DNA of 64,000 nucleotides. It comes from Corynebacterium poyangense. GTDB lineage: Bacteria > Actinomycetota > Actinomycetes > Mycobacteriales > Mycobacteriaceae. Made by a program: the position numbers and the translations under genes. The stretch is from assembly GCF_014522205.1 (NCBI RefSeq), contig NZ_CP046884.1, positions 1,922,001 to 1,986,000 of the forward strand, read 5' to 3'. Below are positions 1 through 9,310 of the stretch, one piece after another (the stretch's first letter is position 1; the number at the start of each line of letters is the position of its first letter). The notes under the pieces are model-generated. The model was not told the origin of the DNA, made no database searches, and worked only from the letters and a program-made list of their open reading frames with translations.

Positions 1-1
1 A

Positions 2-1600
2 GAGCTTTTTCAGCGCTACGGATATTCCGATTCCGTGATTTTCGGCCATGCGAAAGACGGCAATATTCACTTCATGCTCACTGATCGCTTTGAAGGGGCT
101 GAAGCCCTGGGCCGCTATGACAAATTCAATGATCAGATGGTAGACATCATTCTCGGCGCCCATGGCAATCTGAAAGCTGAACACGGCACCGGCCGGGCTA
201 TGGCACCCTATGTTCGACGCCAATATGGCGATGAACTGTATGAGGTCATGGTGCAGTTGAAATCTGCGTGTGACCCGACCTGGATGCTTAACCCAGGGGT
301 GATCCTAGAAGAAACTCCCGGCGCGCACATGCGCAACATCAAGCTCATTGAACCAGTCGATGAGGAAACAAACCGCTGCGTGGAATGTGGTTATTGTGAG
401 CCGGTATGCCCTAGCAAGAATCTGACGTTAACCCCGCGCCAAAGAATTGTGGTGCGACGTGCCTATGCCCGAGCTACCGAAGCCGGGGATCTTGATACGG
501 CGAAGAAGTTAGCTCAGGACTATAACTATGACGGTATTGATACCTGCGCCGTTGATGGCATGTGCCTGACCGCGTGCCCGGTAGGAATCAATACTGGAGA
601 TTTAATTCGTCGATTACGCAAAGAAGAACACGACAGCACTCCCGTGCTTTCTGCGGCGTGGACTGCCGCGGCGAAGAATTGGGGCCCTGCTAGCCGGGTG
701 GGTTCAGTAGCTCTAAGCTCTGCCCATATCTTGCCTTCGAGTTTGGTGAGCAAGGTAACCGATGTCGCCAGGAAACTTGTCGACCAAGACACCATGCCCC
801 GTTACAGCCGAGATTTGCCTGCTGGTGGGCATAATCGTCGGCAATTCTCCGGGGTGGTGGGTGCCCCGCTGGGGCGCATCATGGGTGTTTATCTCCCCGC
901 TTGCGTTAACTCCATGTTTGGTGCCGCTGGTGACGGCCCGGGGGTGACCAACAGCTTCATTACCTTGTTGGAACATGCTGGAGTGGCCCTACGTGTCCCA
1001 GATAATATTGAGTGGTTATGCTGTGCCACCCCGTGGTCTTCTAAGGGATTTACCCGGGGCCGGGAGGCCATGGCTACCAGAGTCCACGAGGCCGTCCGGG
1101 AGTTGAGCAATAACGGTGAACTTCCCATTATCAGCGATGCCGTCAGCTGTACCGAAGGGTTCCATAAGATTCTGGAACCACTTGGTCTGAGGGTAGTTGA
1201 TTCGGTCAGCTTCACCGCCCAGCACCTACTCGACAAGCTGCAGATCACGCCGAAAATCAGTGACGTGGTTATACACCCCACCTGTTCATCTACCCATCTT
1301 GGGGTCACCCCAGACATGGAGAAAATCGCCTGGGCAGTCGTCGGGCCAGATGGGCACGTTTTTGTTCCCACAACCTGGGGATGCTGCGCCTTTGCTGGCG
1401 ACCGCGGGATGCTGCACCCAGAGTTAACGGCCTCAGCTACTCAAGCTGAAGCCGATGAGATTAAAGATCTTGAACGCCGCCTAGGCAAGCAACTGCACTA
1501 TGCGTCCTTGAATCGCACTTGTGAGTTAGGGATGTCTCGAGCCACCGGACAGGAATACCACCATATCCTGGAGTATCTAGCCGAGGCGTGCCAGGCCTAG
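2..1600 (+). CDS. FAD-linked oxidase / 4Fe-4S protein, C-terminal part (D-lactate dehydrogenase-like), cut by window edge
   Basis: The reading frame is open from the first complete codon at base 2, so the start lies outside the window; the GTG at 35 is an internal Val codon. The first part is the end of an FAD-linked oxidase C-terminal domain (EHGTGR, then LNPG). Two ferredoxin-type clusters follow: CVECGYCEPVCP from base 377 and CAVDGMCLTACP from 544. The rest is a cysteine-rich C-terminal half, with CC pairs near 1018 and 1384, like the GlpC/CCG part of large respiratory D-lactate or glycolate dehydrogenases. Such proteins oxidise a 2-hydroxyacid at the membrane and pass electrons through Fe-S clusters to quinone. 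The FAD-binding domain is not visible, so the substrate is inferred from the family only. The next gene ends 30 bases away on the other strand. Confidence 0.82.
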   Translation, partial: ELFQRYGYSDSVIFGHAKDGNIHFMLTDRFEGAEALGRYDKFNDQMVDIILGAHGNLKAEHGTGRAMAPYVRRQYGDELYEVMVQLKSACDPTWMLNPGVILEETPGAHMRNIKLIEPVDEETNRCVECGYCEPVCPSKNLTLTPRQRIVVRRAYARATEAGDLDTAKKLAQDYNYDGIDTCAVDGMCLTACPVGINTGDLIRRLRKEEHDSTPVLSAAWTAAAKNWGPASRVGSVALSSAHILPSSLVSKVTDVARKLVDQDTMPRYSRDLPAGGHNRRQFSGVVGAPLGRIMGVYLPACVNSMFGAAGDGPGVTNSFITLLEHAGVALRVPDNIEWLCCATPWSSKGFTRGREAMATRVHEAVRELSNNGELPIISDAVSCTEGFHKILEPLGLRVVDSVSFTAQHLLDKLQITPKISDVVIHPTCSSTHLGVTPDMEKIAWAVVGPDGHVFVPTTWGCCAFAGDRGMLHPELTASATQAEADEIKDLERRLGKQLHYASLNRTCELGMSRATGQEYHHILEYLAEACQA

Positions 1601-1630
1601 CTTTGCGCGCCGGTGGCCCCCACCTAGTTC

Positions 1631-3538
1631 TTAAGCCAACGCTCTAACCTTTTCTGACTGGGTTTCTTCCGTATCCTGGGCAAGCCGAGCTAGTTGGATG
1701 GAGCGGGCGTAAATAGAAATCCCGAGGAAGCAGAGGGTAAACATCCCAAGAACAATGATGCCTCGGTAGTAGACGCTATCGATATTGGCATCAACCGCAC
1801 GGATATAGGCGTCGCGAGCATAGCTCATGGGGTGGAAGGCGTGGAGCGCACGTAGCGGTCCGGGGGTGAGCTGGCTGGGCCAGACTCCACCAAAGCAGAA
1901 CACCCCGTAAGCGAAGAATCCGAGGGAGAAAGCGGCACCCACTAATTGTCCAAAGACAACTCGGAGCATCTGGAAACAGGCGGTGCCATTAGTGGCGATC
2001 ATGAAGATCGCTAGCGCGTAGGCCCAAGGGCGCGACGGGTGAAAGTCCAAGGACATGCCAGTCCAGGTCAAGAGACCCATGATGATGAGATTGACCAATC
2101 CCACCAAAGCGAAGCCGGCGAGCACTGGTTTGGCTGCACCCTTATGGCGATAAATACCAAGAATGTGCGGGGCAAGCATACTGACCAAGGCCATAGCTAG
2201 ATAACCGAATACCAAGATCAGAATGAGGGTGACACCCTGGGAAAGCACCTTAGAGGTGGGGTTATGCACGTCGCTGAGGGTTTGAACCGGGTGACGATAA
2301 TCCTCGGAATAGTTAACTGGCACCGCAATCTGCTGCGAGGAAGACTCAATATTGCGGATCTGCGGGGCCTTAGCAGCACCGTCAGCTAAACCAGAATTCA
2401 ATAAACTGGTGCCTTCTTTGAGGCGTCGGGCGCCATCATCGAGTTGATGGGCACCATCTTTCATTTGCCCCATGCCATCATCAAGTCGCACTGCGCCATC
2501 CCGTAGCTGCGCGGTACCATCTTTGAGCTGCAACACTCCGGAAAGATACGGGGCAGACGGGTCATTTAAGTTGTATCGCATCAAGGCAGTCCCGTCCTTG
2601 AGCTGCTGCAACTTATTCACCATAGCTTCCGGGTTACCAGAGTCCAGTACGGAAATCTGCTGGCGAATATTTTCTGCCTGCTCATGCAAACCAGCCCGTT
2701 CCAAAGAATCAACCACTGGGCGCAGTTGAGCGGCCACGCCCCCGGCTTGTTGCAATAACGGAATCAACTTACCGGTCAACTGCCCCACGCCGTCATCAAT
2801 TTTTGCCGAGCCCTCCCCAAGCTGCCCGGTGCCGGAAACCAACTGGGACATGCCATCGTCTAGTCGCGCGGACCCATCGCGCATCTGCTCGGTACCATCT
2901 TTAAGCTGGGCGGTACCATCCACAGCTTTCGAGGTTCCATCCTTGAGCTGGGTCATACCGTCATCCAGCTGCTTGGCCCCACCTGCTGCTTTGTTCAGAC
3001 CTGCCCCCAGCTGATTAATACCACCGAGGATTTTCGCGGCATACCCTTCAGAAATCCCTTTTTGGACACCTTGTTCGATCCCTGGAACAAGACCCGATGT
3101 CAGCAAGGGCGTGTTGGTTCCGTAGTGGTCATTGTAGGAGATGACGACCTCAGCTTGATGAGGTTGCGGATCCACGACTGTGGCTACTTCCTGGGAGAAA
3201 TTCCGAGGAATGGACAACACCACCATGTAGTCTTCATCTCGCAACCCTGTATCGGCTTCCTCTGCAGATACTTGTTCAAAATTGAGGTAGTCGGTGTTCA
3301 TCAAACCATTGACGACATCATCGCCAAAGTTGACGTGCTTTCCGTCTTGATCGGCCCCAGTATCTTCATTAACCACTGCGAGTTTGACATCTTTGAGATA
3401 GTGCGATGGATCCCATAATGACCACATGAACGCGGCAGCCACGAGCAGGGGCGCAACTAAAACCAAGATGAGGACGACCCGGAAGAAAATCCGGCGGGGA
3501 TTCCGTGGGGCCGGGGCAGCTGAAGCAAATAGAGACAT
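1631..3538 (-). CDS. YhgE/Pip-family membrane protein with heptad LxxG repeats
   Basis: A 635-residue protein from the ATG at 3538. I prefer this to the in-frame ATG at 3577 because GGAGAA sits 7 bases upstream of it. One membrane segment near residues 20-42 is followed by a large outside domain, and about five more membrane segments fill the last 200 residues. This is the layout of YhgE/Pip (phage infection protein) and ABC-2-like exporters. The outside domain has two blocks of 7-residue repeats of the form LKDGTxQ / LDDGMxQ, separated by about 70 non-repeated residues. Some relatives take part in export of envelope lipids or in type VII secretion; I cannot assign a cargo here. It converges with the preceding oxidase gene. 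A small GGTGG/CCACC hairpin (1612-1624) lies between them without a T run. Confidence 0.8.
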   Translation of the reverse strand: MSLFASAAPAPRNPRRIFFRVVLILVLVAPLLVAAAFMWSLWDPSHYLKDVKLAVVNEDTGADQDGKHVNFGDDVVNGLMNTDYLNFEQVSAEEADTGLRDEDYMVVLSIPRNFSQEVATVVDPQPHQAEVVISYNDHYGTNTPLLTSGLVPGIEQGVQKGISEGYAAKILGGINQLGAGLNKAAGGAKQLDDGMTQLKDGTSKAVDGTAQLKDGTEQMRDGSARLDDGMSQLVSGTGQLGEGSAKIDDGVGQLTGKLIPLLQQAGGVAAQLRPVVDSLERAGLHEQAENIRQQISVLDSGNPEAMVNKLQQLKDGTALMRYNLNDPSAPYLSGVLQLKDGTAQLRDGAVRLDDGMGQMKDGAHQLDDGARRLKEGTSLLNSGLADGAAKAPQIRNIESSSQQIAVPVNYSEDYRHPVQTLSDVHNPTSKVLSQGVTLILILVFGYLAMALVSMLAPHILGIYRHKGAAKPVLAGFALVGLVNLIIMGLLTWTGMSLDFHPSRPWAYALAIFMIATNGTACFQMLRVVFGQLVGAAFSLGFFAYGVFCFGGVWPSQLTPGPLRALHAFHPMSYARDAYIRAVDANIDSVYYRGIIVLGMFTLCFLGISIYARSIQLARLAQDTEETQSEKVRALA

Positions 3539-4069
3539 AGGGGTTCTCCGATGGAAACCTGGGGCCAATAGGGTCAAGAATCATCTTTCTGTGGGGACAC
3601 AGAAGTGCAGCTAGAGATGATATTGCAGGCAATAGTTCAAACTGAAAATATCTCAATCAAGGCTCTGTGAACAAACCTGAATCGACAAATTCAGAATGTA
3701 TAGCTTTGCCACAGGGAGAATATAGCAAAGAGTTCATTTGGATTGGAATATAACTGACCCACTTTCTTAAGACTATCCGGACCCACCAGCTTTGACCAGG
3801 CCTTTTCATGAACATATAAAAATTCTTGCGGGCAATGTATAAACCTTAAATTCTCGTTCAGAATTTAGTATTTAGCACAAATGATTAATGCTTTCATTAT
3901 TCTTTTAACTACCTAAATATGAGAGTGCAAACTATCATTTTCGTGGTGATGGTTTAGACCTCTTAACTTCCTCTATTTCTAACCCAAAAGTAGATATATT
4001 TCCCCAGATAAGCACTATATTTTGTGCTAATAACCACGCCGTAAACACGCTACTTTCTATGATGGACCC
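3539..4069. other. AT-rich intergenic region with inverted repeats
   Basis: This is about 530 bases without a convincing gene, clearly richer in A+T than its neighbours. It separates the divergent YhgE and asparaginase genes. It holds a perfect 7-base hairpin, TTCTGTG/CACAGAA with a 4-base loop (3587-3604), which would fall in the yhgE 5' leader. It also holds CTGAAT-N6-ATTCAG (3677-3694), TAAATTCT-N5-AGAATTTA (3846-3866) and AGCAC-N8-GTGCT (4011-4028). The second and third share the string TTCAGAAT, so they may be operators. Short open frames here have no ribosome site or recognisable content. Confidence 0.6.
4058..4063 (+). promoter_or_regulatory. -10 element of a leaderless promoter for asparaginase
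   Basis: TATGAT lies exactly 6 bases before the ATG at 4070, and no Shine-Dalgarno is present between them. This spacing puts transcription start at or next to the start codon. Confidence 0.6.
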
Positions 4070-5020
4070 ATGCGCGATCACGTTCTCTTCCTTGCTACTG
4101 GAGGCACTATTTCTTGTTGCCGCGACTCTGGCGGCGCTTTGGTGCCCACAAAAAACAGCTCCGAGTTACTGGAACTTAGTCGGCAATGTAGGGAATTTCG
4201 CTGCGATCTCGAGGTTCAGACCTGTGACTTGGCGCAGCTTGACTCCTCATCCTTAGACCTCGCACAGTTAGACAAAATTCTGGACACCATTGACCACGCC
4301 TGGGAAAATCCACAAACCCGCGGGATTGTCCTCTCTCACGGAACAGACTCGCTAGAAGAAACAGCCCTGGCTCTCGAACTCTTTCACCATGACCCGCGGC
4401 CGCTCGTTATTACCGGGGCGATGCGTCCGGCGGATGATCCCCTAGCCGATGGGCCACGAAACCTTGCCTCTGCTCTGACCTATGCTGCCGACCCACGCAA
4501 TCTCAGACAAACAGTAAAAGTCTGCTTTCACTCTCGATTTCTTGCCGCTCGCGGAGTGTGGAAAAAACACACCACAGACCTCGACGCTTTTTATGGTGAT
4601 GAGGCGGCAACCACCCCCATCAATTACCACGAGATTTTGGGGCAGAGACCCAAGCTCAGCGGCATAGATGTCCGAATTATTCATTGCTATCCCGGCGCGC
4701 CAGGACGAATCATTAATGAGGCGATAGCAGCCGGAGTAGATGGAATTGTCGTTGAAGCTATGGGAGCAGGAAACGTCGGGCAACCCATGGCTGAGGGAAT
4801 TATTCGGGCCCGTGAACAACACATTCCCGTGGTATTAGGGACCAGGGTGCCGTCGGGCCCAATCGAAACGATCTATGGGGGAGCCGGCGGTGGAGCAACC
4901 CTCGGCGAAGCCGGCGTCATCAGTGCCGGGAGACTTCACCCCAGCCAAGCGAGGATAGCGCTCATTGCTGCCTTGGCAGCAAACGTCGACCCTCGCCTTC
5001 TGCTGACTCAGGACTCCTAA
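4070..5020 (+). CDS. L-asparaginase
   Basis: A 316-residue asparaginase/glutaminase-family protein, about the usual length, with no signal peptide, so probably cytoplasmic. Both catalytic threonine regions are visible: ATGGTIS at the N-terminus and HGTDSLEETA near residue 86. GAMRPADDP and the TRVPSGP region near the C-terminus also fit. It hydrolyses asparagine to aspartate and ammonia. Translation from 4070 is probably leaderless. It converges with proA with only 3 bases between the stops and no terminator, so the two transcripts must run into each other. The region upstream is unusually AT-rich. Confidence 0.9.
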   Translation: MRDHVLFLATGGTISCCRDSGGALVPTKNSSELLELSRQCREFRCDLEVQTCDLAQLDSSSLDLAQLDKILDTIDHAWENPQTRGIVLSHGTDSLEETALALELFHHDPRPLVITGAMRPADDPLADGPRNLASALTYAADPRNLRQTVKVCFHSRFLAARGVWKKHTTDLDAFYGDEAATTPINYHEILGQRPKLSGIDVRIIHCYPGAPGRIINEAIAAGVDGIVVEAMGAGNVGQPMAEGIIRAREQHIPVVLGTRVPSGPIETIYGGAGGGATLGEAGVISAGRLHPSQARIALIAALAANVDPRLLLTQDS

Positions 5021-5023
5021 GCA

Positions 5024-6307
5024 CTAGGGTCGGGTTTGCCCCTCCCCCTCCAGGATCCATTTCGTACTCGTTAGTTCCGGAAGAGCCAACGGCCCCCGCG
5101 CATGAAGCTTTTGGGTGGAAATACCAATTTCCGCACCCATGCCATACTCTTCACCATCCGTAAACGCGGTAGAAGCATTAATCATCACTGCGGCGGAATC
5201 CACCGCAGCGCTAAAACGCTGCGCAATCCTGGTATCAAGCGTGGCAATCCCCTCAGTATGGCCAGTGGAGTAACGGCTAATGTGGCTAATAGCTTCCTCC
5301 ACTCCAGATACTAAGCGAAAACTAATATCTAAGGACAAATACTCCGTCCCCCAATCCTCTTCAGTAGCCGGAATAATATTGTCTGCGCCTAGCTCCCTAA
5401 GTTCATCTTCCCCGTGAATCTTCACCCCCGCCTCTTGGAGTGCAGCAATGATCTTTAACTGATTCTCCGGAGAAATCGCCCGGTCAACAAGAACCGTTTC
5501 GGTGGCGTTGCAGACGCTCGGGCGTCGAGTTTTTCCATTAATAACCAGCGCTATGGCCTGATCAATATCCGCAGTCGCATCAATATAAAAGTGACAATTC
5601 CCGGCTCCGGTTTCAATACTCGGCACAGTCGCCTCACTAACCACGGCGTCAATAAGTCGAGCTGAACCACGCGGAATGACCACGTCAACTAAGCCCCGGG
5701 CAGTAATGAGGTCGCGAACAGAGTCGTGGGAGTCACACGGCAAAAGCTGCACAATTTCGCGCGCAATTCCGTGCTGTTCCGCAACATCCTGAAGAATGGT
5801 CACCAACGCACTATTGCTGTGCCGAGCAGACTGCGAACCGCGCAGCAAAGCAACGTTGCCGGACTTTAGAGCCAAACCAAACGCGTCAACGGTGACGTTG
5901 GGGCGCGCCTCATAAACAATCCCCAACACTCCTAAGGGAACTCGCACTTTTCGCATCCGAATACCATTGGGCATCACCGAACCTGTGACCACATCCCCCA
6001 CCGGATCTTTAAGCGCTGCTACTTGGCGTAAGCCGGCCGCCATCCCGCTCAACCGAGCACTGTCTAAACTCAGGCGATCAAGTAACGCCTCACTGAGCCC
6101 AGCCTCTTGCCCAGCTGCGACGTCCTGGCGATTGGCAGCTAAAACTTCCTCCTGTCGAGGCCCCTCCAGTGCTTGAGCAGCATCGCGAAGAATCTGATTT
6201 TTTTCATCTGAGTGTAAAGCCGCAACAATCGGCGCTAATTCTTTAGCCCGACGTGCTTTCCTTAAAACTTCTTCACGTTGTCTATTTGTGTGCTCTACTG
6301 ACGTCAT
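5024..6307 (-). CDS. proA: Glutamate-5-semialdehyde dehydrogenase
   Basis: A 427-residue aldehyde-dehydrogenase-superfamily protein that reduces gamma-glutamyl phosphate to glutamate-5-semialdehyde, the second step of proline synthesis. The catalytic cysteine is in SVCNATET, the GSARLIDAV region is present, and the C-terminal GPLALPELTSTKW is typical of ProA. proB, which supplies the substrate, is 5.5 kb away on the same strand. A TAGACT hexamer (6316-6321) lies 8 bases before the ATG without a Shine-Dalgarno, so the mRNA probably has almost no leader. Confidence 0.95.
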   Translation of the reverse strand: MTSVEHTNRQREEVLRKARRAKELAPIVAALHSDEKNQILRDAAQALEGPRQEEVLAANRQDVAAGQEAGLSEALLDRLSLDSARLSGMAAGLRQVAALKDPVGDVVTGSVMPNGIRMRKVRVPLGVLGIVYEARPNVTVDAFGLALKSGNVALLRGSQSARHSNSALVTILQDVAEQHGIAREIVQLLPCDSHDSVRDLITARGLVDVVIPRGSARLIDAVVSEATVPSIETGAGNCHFYIDATADIDQAIALVINGKTRRPSVCNATETVLVDRAISPENQLKIIAALQEAGVKIHGEDELRELGADNIIPATEEDWGTEYLSLDISFRLVSGVEEAISHISRYSTGHTEGIATLDTRIAQRFSAAVDSAAVMINASTAFTDGEEYGMGAEIGISTQKLHARGPLALPELTSTKWILEGEGQTRP

Positions 6308-6315
6308 AGTTTGGG

Positions 6316-6321
6316 AGTCTA
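6316..6321 (-). promoter_or_regulatory. -10 element before proA
   Basis: TAGACT on the minus strand lies 8 bases from the proA ATG, with no ribosome binding site between, which suggests a leaderless or nearly leaderless mRNA. Confidence 0.45.
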
Positions 6322-6432
6322 ATCTCTACGTCAGCAGCTACACCCTTTTTTACACCCGTCTTTTCTATTACCCAGTTCACTGATAATTTTATTTCTACTC
6401 ATTGACAGGAAACTGTAAAGAAGGTTTAATCC

Positions 6433-8052
6433 ATGGCTTCTACCAACCAAAAACCAGGCCGGGAGGTGTTCTCCAGCCGGGCTGCGTTCCTCTTTGCCGC
6501 TATCGGCTCTGCCGTGGGTCTCGGCAATATTTGGCGCTTCCCCTACGTGGCCTATGATTCCGGCGGCGGAGCGTTCCTTATCCCTTATATCGTGGCTCTC
6601 CTTACCGCCGGCATCCCGCTTCTGTTCTTTGACTACGCCATCGGTCACCGCTTCCGCGGGTCCGCACCCAAGTCCTTCCACCGCCTGCGCTCCTGGGCAG
6701 AACCGGTGGGCTGGATCCAAACCGGAGTGTCGTTTTTTATCACTCTCTACTATTCCGTGATTGTGGGCTGGGCGTTAATTTACGCCTTCAAGTCACTCAC
6801 CCAACCGTGGGGCGGAGATGCTGACTCCTATTTCTTTAAAGATTTCCTCAGAATGGAGACCAGCCATCTGTTAACCTTTGATTTTGTCTGGCCCATTGCC
6901 ATTGCCCTTCTTGCCGTCTGGATCATGGTGATCCTAGTTCTCGCGGCTGGGGTGGACCGGGGTATCGGCATTGTCTCTAAGATTTTTATCCCGTTGCTCG
7001 CCATTCTCTTCATCATCGTGGTGCTGTTCTCTCTCACCCTCGAAGGGGCAGCTACCGGATTAAATGCGCTATTTACCCCCAACTGGTCAGCATTAAAGAA
7101 CCCGACGGTATGGCTTGCCGCCTACGGGCAGATTTTCTTCTCCCTCTCGGTGGCTTTCGGCATCATGCTCACCTACGCTTCCTACCTCAAACCCCGCTCT
7201 AATTTGACGGGAACCGGCCTTGTCACTGCCTTCGCGAACTCCTCTTTCGAGGTTCTCGCCGGGGTGGGTGTGTTCTCAACTCTTGGTTTCATGGCTGTCA
7301 AGAGCGGTGTACCGGTGGAAGATGTTGCCACCTCCGGCATCGGTTTGGCCTTCGTCGCGTTCCCCACTGTCATTTCCCAAATGGGAGGGCTTTTAGGCGG
7401 GATTTTCGGATTCCTCTTCTTCCTCTCCCTCTTCATCGCCGGCATCACCTCCCTGATGTCGCTTTTTGAAGTAGTTGTCGGCGCTGCTCAAGACAAATTC
7501 AACCTAGAACGGAAAACAGCGGTCATCGGCATCGGCGCGGTGATGACTGTGTTATCCCTCCTACTTTTCCCCACCACATCAGGGCTTGTCGCCCTCGATA
7601 TTATGGATAAATTCACCAACTCCATCGGCATTGTGTCGGTCGCTATTATCGCCATCGTCGTGGTGGATTGGTTATTACACCGTTCTGATGAATTAGCTCT
7701 CCACCTCAACGCGGTGTCTTCCTTCCGAGTCGGAACAATCTGGCGAATTTGCGTCTCCAACCTCACCCCGGTGGTGTTGTTTGTCATGCTCTTCCAGGAG
7801 ATCATTTCTCTCATCAAAGAGCCCTATGGGGGTTACCAAAGTGGCCAAGTCGCACTTTTTGGATGGGCAGTGTTAGCCATCATCTTCATCGGCGCCATGG
7901 TCATGACTATTGTCCCCTGGCGCGGTGAACAATTCCTGGCCGGCCCACCCGGCTCCGATTTTGGGGTCCGCACCGCCCGACAACTTGAAGCCCGCACTCC
8001 CCGGCAAGCAGTCAGCATCGAGACTCCGACGCAGCAGGAGGAACAATCATGA
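6433..8052 (+). CDS. metP: Methionine/alanine importer large subunit, sodium-dependent NSS family
   Basis: A 539-residue membrane protein of the neurotransmitter:sodium symporter family. The signature lies near residues 22-38 (GSAVGLGNIWRFPY), followed by many hydrophobic segments of the expected spacing. It is directly followed by, and overlaps, the small membrane protein MetS. In C. glutamicum MetP and MetS together form a sodium-coupled importer of methionine and alanine. The start at 6433 has AAGAAGG upstream. metP is divergent from proA across 125 bases. The C-terminal tail is hydrophilic and runs into the ATGA overlap with metS. Confidence 0.88.
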   Translation: MASTNQKPGREVFSSRAAFLFAAIGSAVGLGNIWRFPYVAYDSGGGAFLIPYIVALLTAGIPLLFFDYAIGHRFRGSAPKSFHRLRSWAEPVGWIQTGVSFFITLYYSVIVGWALIYAFKSLTQPWGGDADSYFFKDFLRMETSHLLTFDFVWPIAIALLAVWIMVILVLAAGVDRGIGIVSKIFIPLLAILFIIVVLFSLTLEGAATGLNALFTPNWSALKNPTVWLAAYGQIFFSLSVAFGIMLTYASYLKPRSNLTGTGLVTAFANSSFEVLAGVGVFSTLGFMAVKSGVPVEDVATSGIGLAFVAFPTVISQMGGLLGGIFGFLFFLSLFIAGITSLMSLFEVVVGAAQDKFNLERKTAVIGIGAVMTVLSLLLFPTTSGLVALDIMDKFTNSIGIVSVAIIAIVVVDWLLHRSDELALHLNAVSSFRVGTIWRICVSNLTPVVLFVMLFQEIISLIKEPYGGYQSGQVALFGWAVLAIIFIGAMVMTIVPWRGEQFLAGPPGSDFGVRTARQLEARTPRQAVSIETPTQQEEQS

Positions 8053-8216
8053 CCGGTGCAGCAATTGTAATGATGACCCTATTTATGTTGGTGATCTGGG
8101 GCGGTCTGGCGCTAAGCATTATTCATCTCCAAAAGCACCCAGATGAAACATCCGGGCACCTTGGAGATCATCCAGACCTGAGCAACGAGGCACTCCAAAA
8201 AATGGAGCGACACTAG
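8049..8216 (+). CDS. metS: Methionine/alanine importer small subunit
   Basis: A 55-residue protein, easy to miss because of its size. It starts at the ATG of an ATGA overlap with the metP stop, so translation is coupled. One hydrophobic helix (residues about 5-26, with VIWGGLALSIIHL) is followed by a polar tail, ending in KMERH. This size and layout, directly after metP, is the MetS family, whose members are needed for transport by MetP in C. glutamicum. Its last 4 bases overlap the 3' end of the convergent hydroxyacid dehydrogenase gene. Confidence 0.85.
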   Translation: MTGAAIVMMTLFMLVIWGGLALSIIHLQKHPDETSGHLGDHPDLSNEALQKMERH

Positions 8217-9142
8217 TAGCCCTGAGCCACGTCCACCTCATTGGGCATGGCTGCGCCTTGTTCAAAAGCTGCGGCGTTTCTTACCGCTAGGTCACCCACT
8301 AAAACCTTGGTGCGTTCTTTGGTGTTAGCAGTGTGCGGAGTGATAAGGACGTTGTCCATCTTCCAGAGCGGGTGACCATCTGGAAGAGGTTCTGGATCCG
8401 TCACATCAAGCGCCGCACCCCCAATCTCTCCTTCCTCTAACGCCCTCACCAGGTCCTCAGTATTCACCAATCCCCCACGCCCCACGTTGACTAACAGGGC
8501 GTCTTTTTTCATTCTCCGGAAAACATCGACGTTGACCATCCCCCGTGTGCGATCACTTAAGGGAACTAAGAGCACCACGATATCGGCTCTATCCCACACC
8601 TGCGAAGCCTTATCCATCGCAATGCTTTCATCTGCACCGGGAACCTCGCGACCAGAGTTAGTGACCGCGATGATGTGTGGCTGGAAGGGGCGAAGCAGTT
8701 TGATAAGTTCTTCACCAATACCCCCGGCTCCAATAATAGCGACGGTTTTGTGGTCATAAAGCCACTGGGTAGAAGCATCTATCTCAGCTTGCACGGACCA
8801 CGTGGCAGCCATCGCTATGGATTTGTGTTTGTGATAGCTAGCCAGGATGAGTCCGAGCGCAGATTCCGCCACAGTGCTGGCAAAAAGCCCCTTGGCGTTG
8901 GCCCATCGCACCTTATCAGTGAGTTTATTTTCCTTGAGCAGATCATCTAACCCGGCATAGGTTGTTTGTACGTAGCGCACAGATTCCGGTAACTCCGGGA
9001 ATTGTTTTCCGCCGCCGTTATAAACCAAAAAATCAATGTTGTCGGGAATAATCCCCTCTTCCGCCGGAAGGTACTGGTGTCCAGCACTTTCGATCTCCGC
9101 TACGGTAGTCTCCCAGACCTGGGGGTACATCGAAAATCTCAC
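8213..9142 (-). CDS. D-isomer-specific 2-hydroxyacid dehydrogenase (unkdh-like)
   Basis: I start this gene at the GTG at 9142, because GAAGGAG lies 7 bases upstream, which is better than the in-frame start at 9238. The product is 309 residues. The NAD-binding Rossmann motif GAGGIGEE, the catalytic Arg in VNVGRGG, Glu in DPEPLP and His in ITPHTA are all visible. It is a cytoplasmic NAD(P)H-dependent reductase or dehydrogenase of 2-keto or 2-hydroxy acids, substrate unknown. In C. glutamicum an open frame of this type (unkdh) lies between proB and proA; here it keeps its place between them, but with extra genes on both sides. It converges with metS with a 4-base overlap. Confidence 0.88.
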   Translation of the reverse strand: MRFSMYPQVWETTVAEIESAGHQYLPAEEGIIPDNIDFLVYNGGGKQFPELPESVRYVQTTYAGLDDLLKENKLTDKVRWANAKGLFASTVAESALGLILASYHKHKSIAMAATWSVQAEIDASTQWLYDHKTVAIIGAGGIGEELIKLLRPFQPHIIAVTNSGREVPGADESIAMDKASQVWDRADIVVLLVPLSDRTRGMVNVDVFRRMKKDALLVNVGRGGLVNTEDLVRALEEGEIGGAALDVTDPEPLPDGHPLWKMDNVLITPHTANTKERTKVLVGDLAVRNAAAFEQGAAMPNEVDVAQGY

Positions 9143-9310
9143 GTAATAACTCCTTCGCGGTTCATCGGTGTTTTCTTCTTCTCCACAGTCTAGGGGCTCA
9201 CCCTCACTTCCGGGATATACCCAAAACCTATTTTTCAATAATCAATCAGTATTCGGTATTGTTTTTTCTGCACACTTTTCAACTTCCACAGGTAATGGAA
9301 AGAACCTTTT

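Noticed and set aside
889..1371. 160-codon open frame opposite the Fe-S protein
   Set aside because: It lies fully inside a well-supported gene on the other strand, with no recognisable domain or ribosome site.
3062..3418. 118-codon frame opposite the YhgE gene
   Set aside because: Antisense shadow of coding sequence with no family resemblance.
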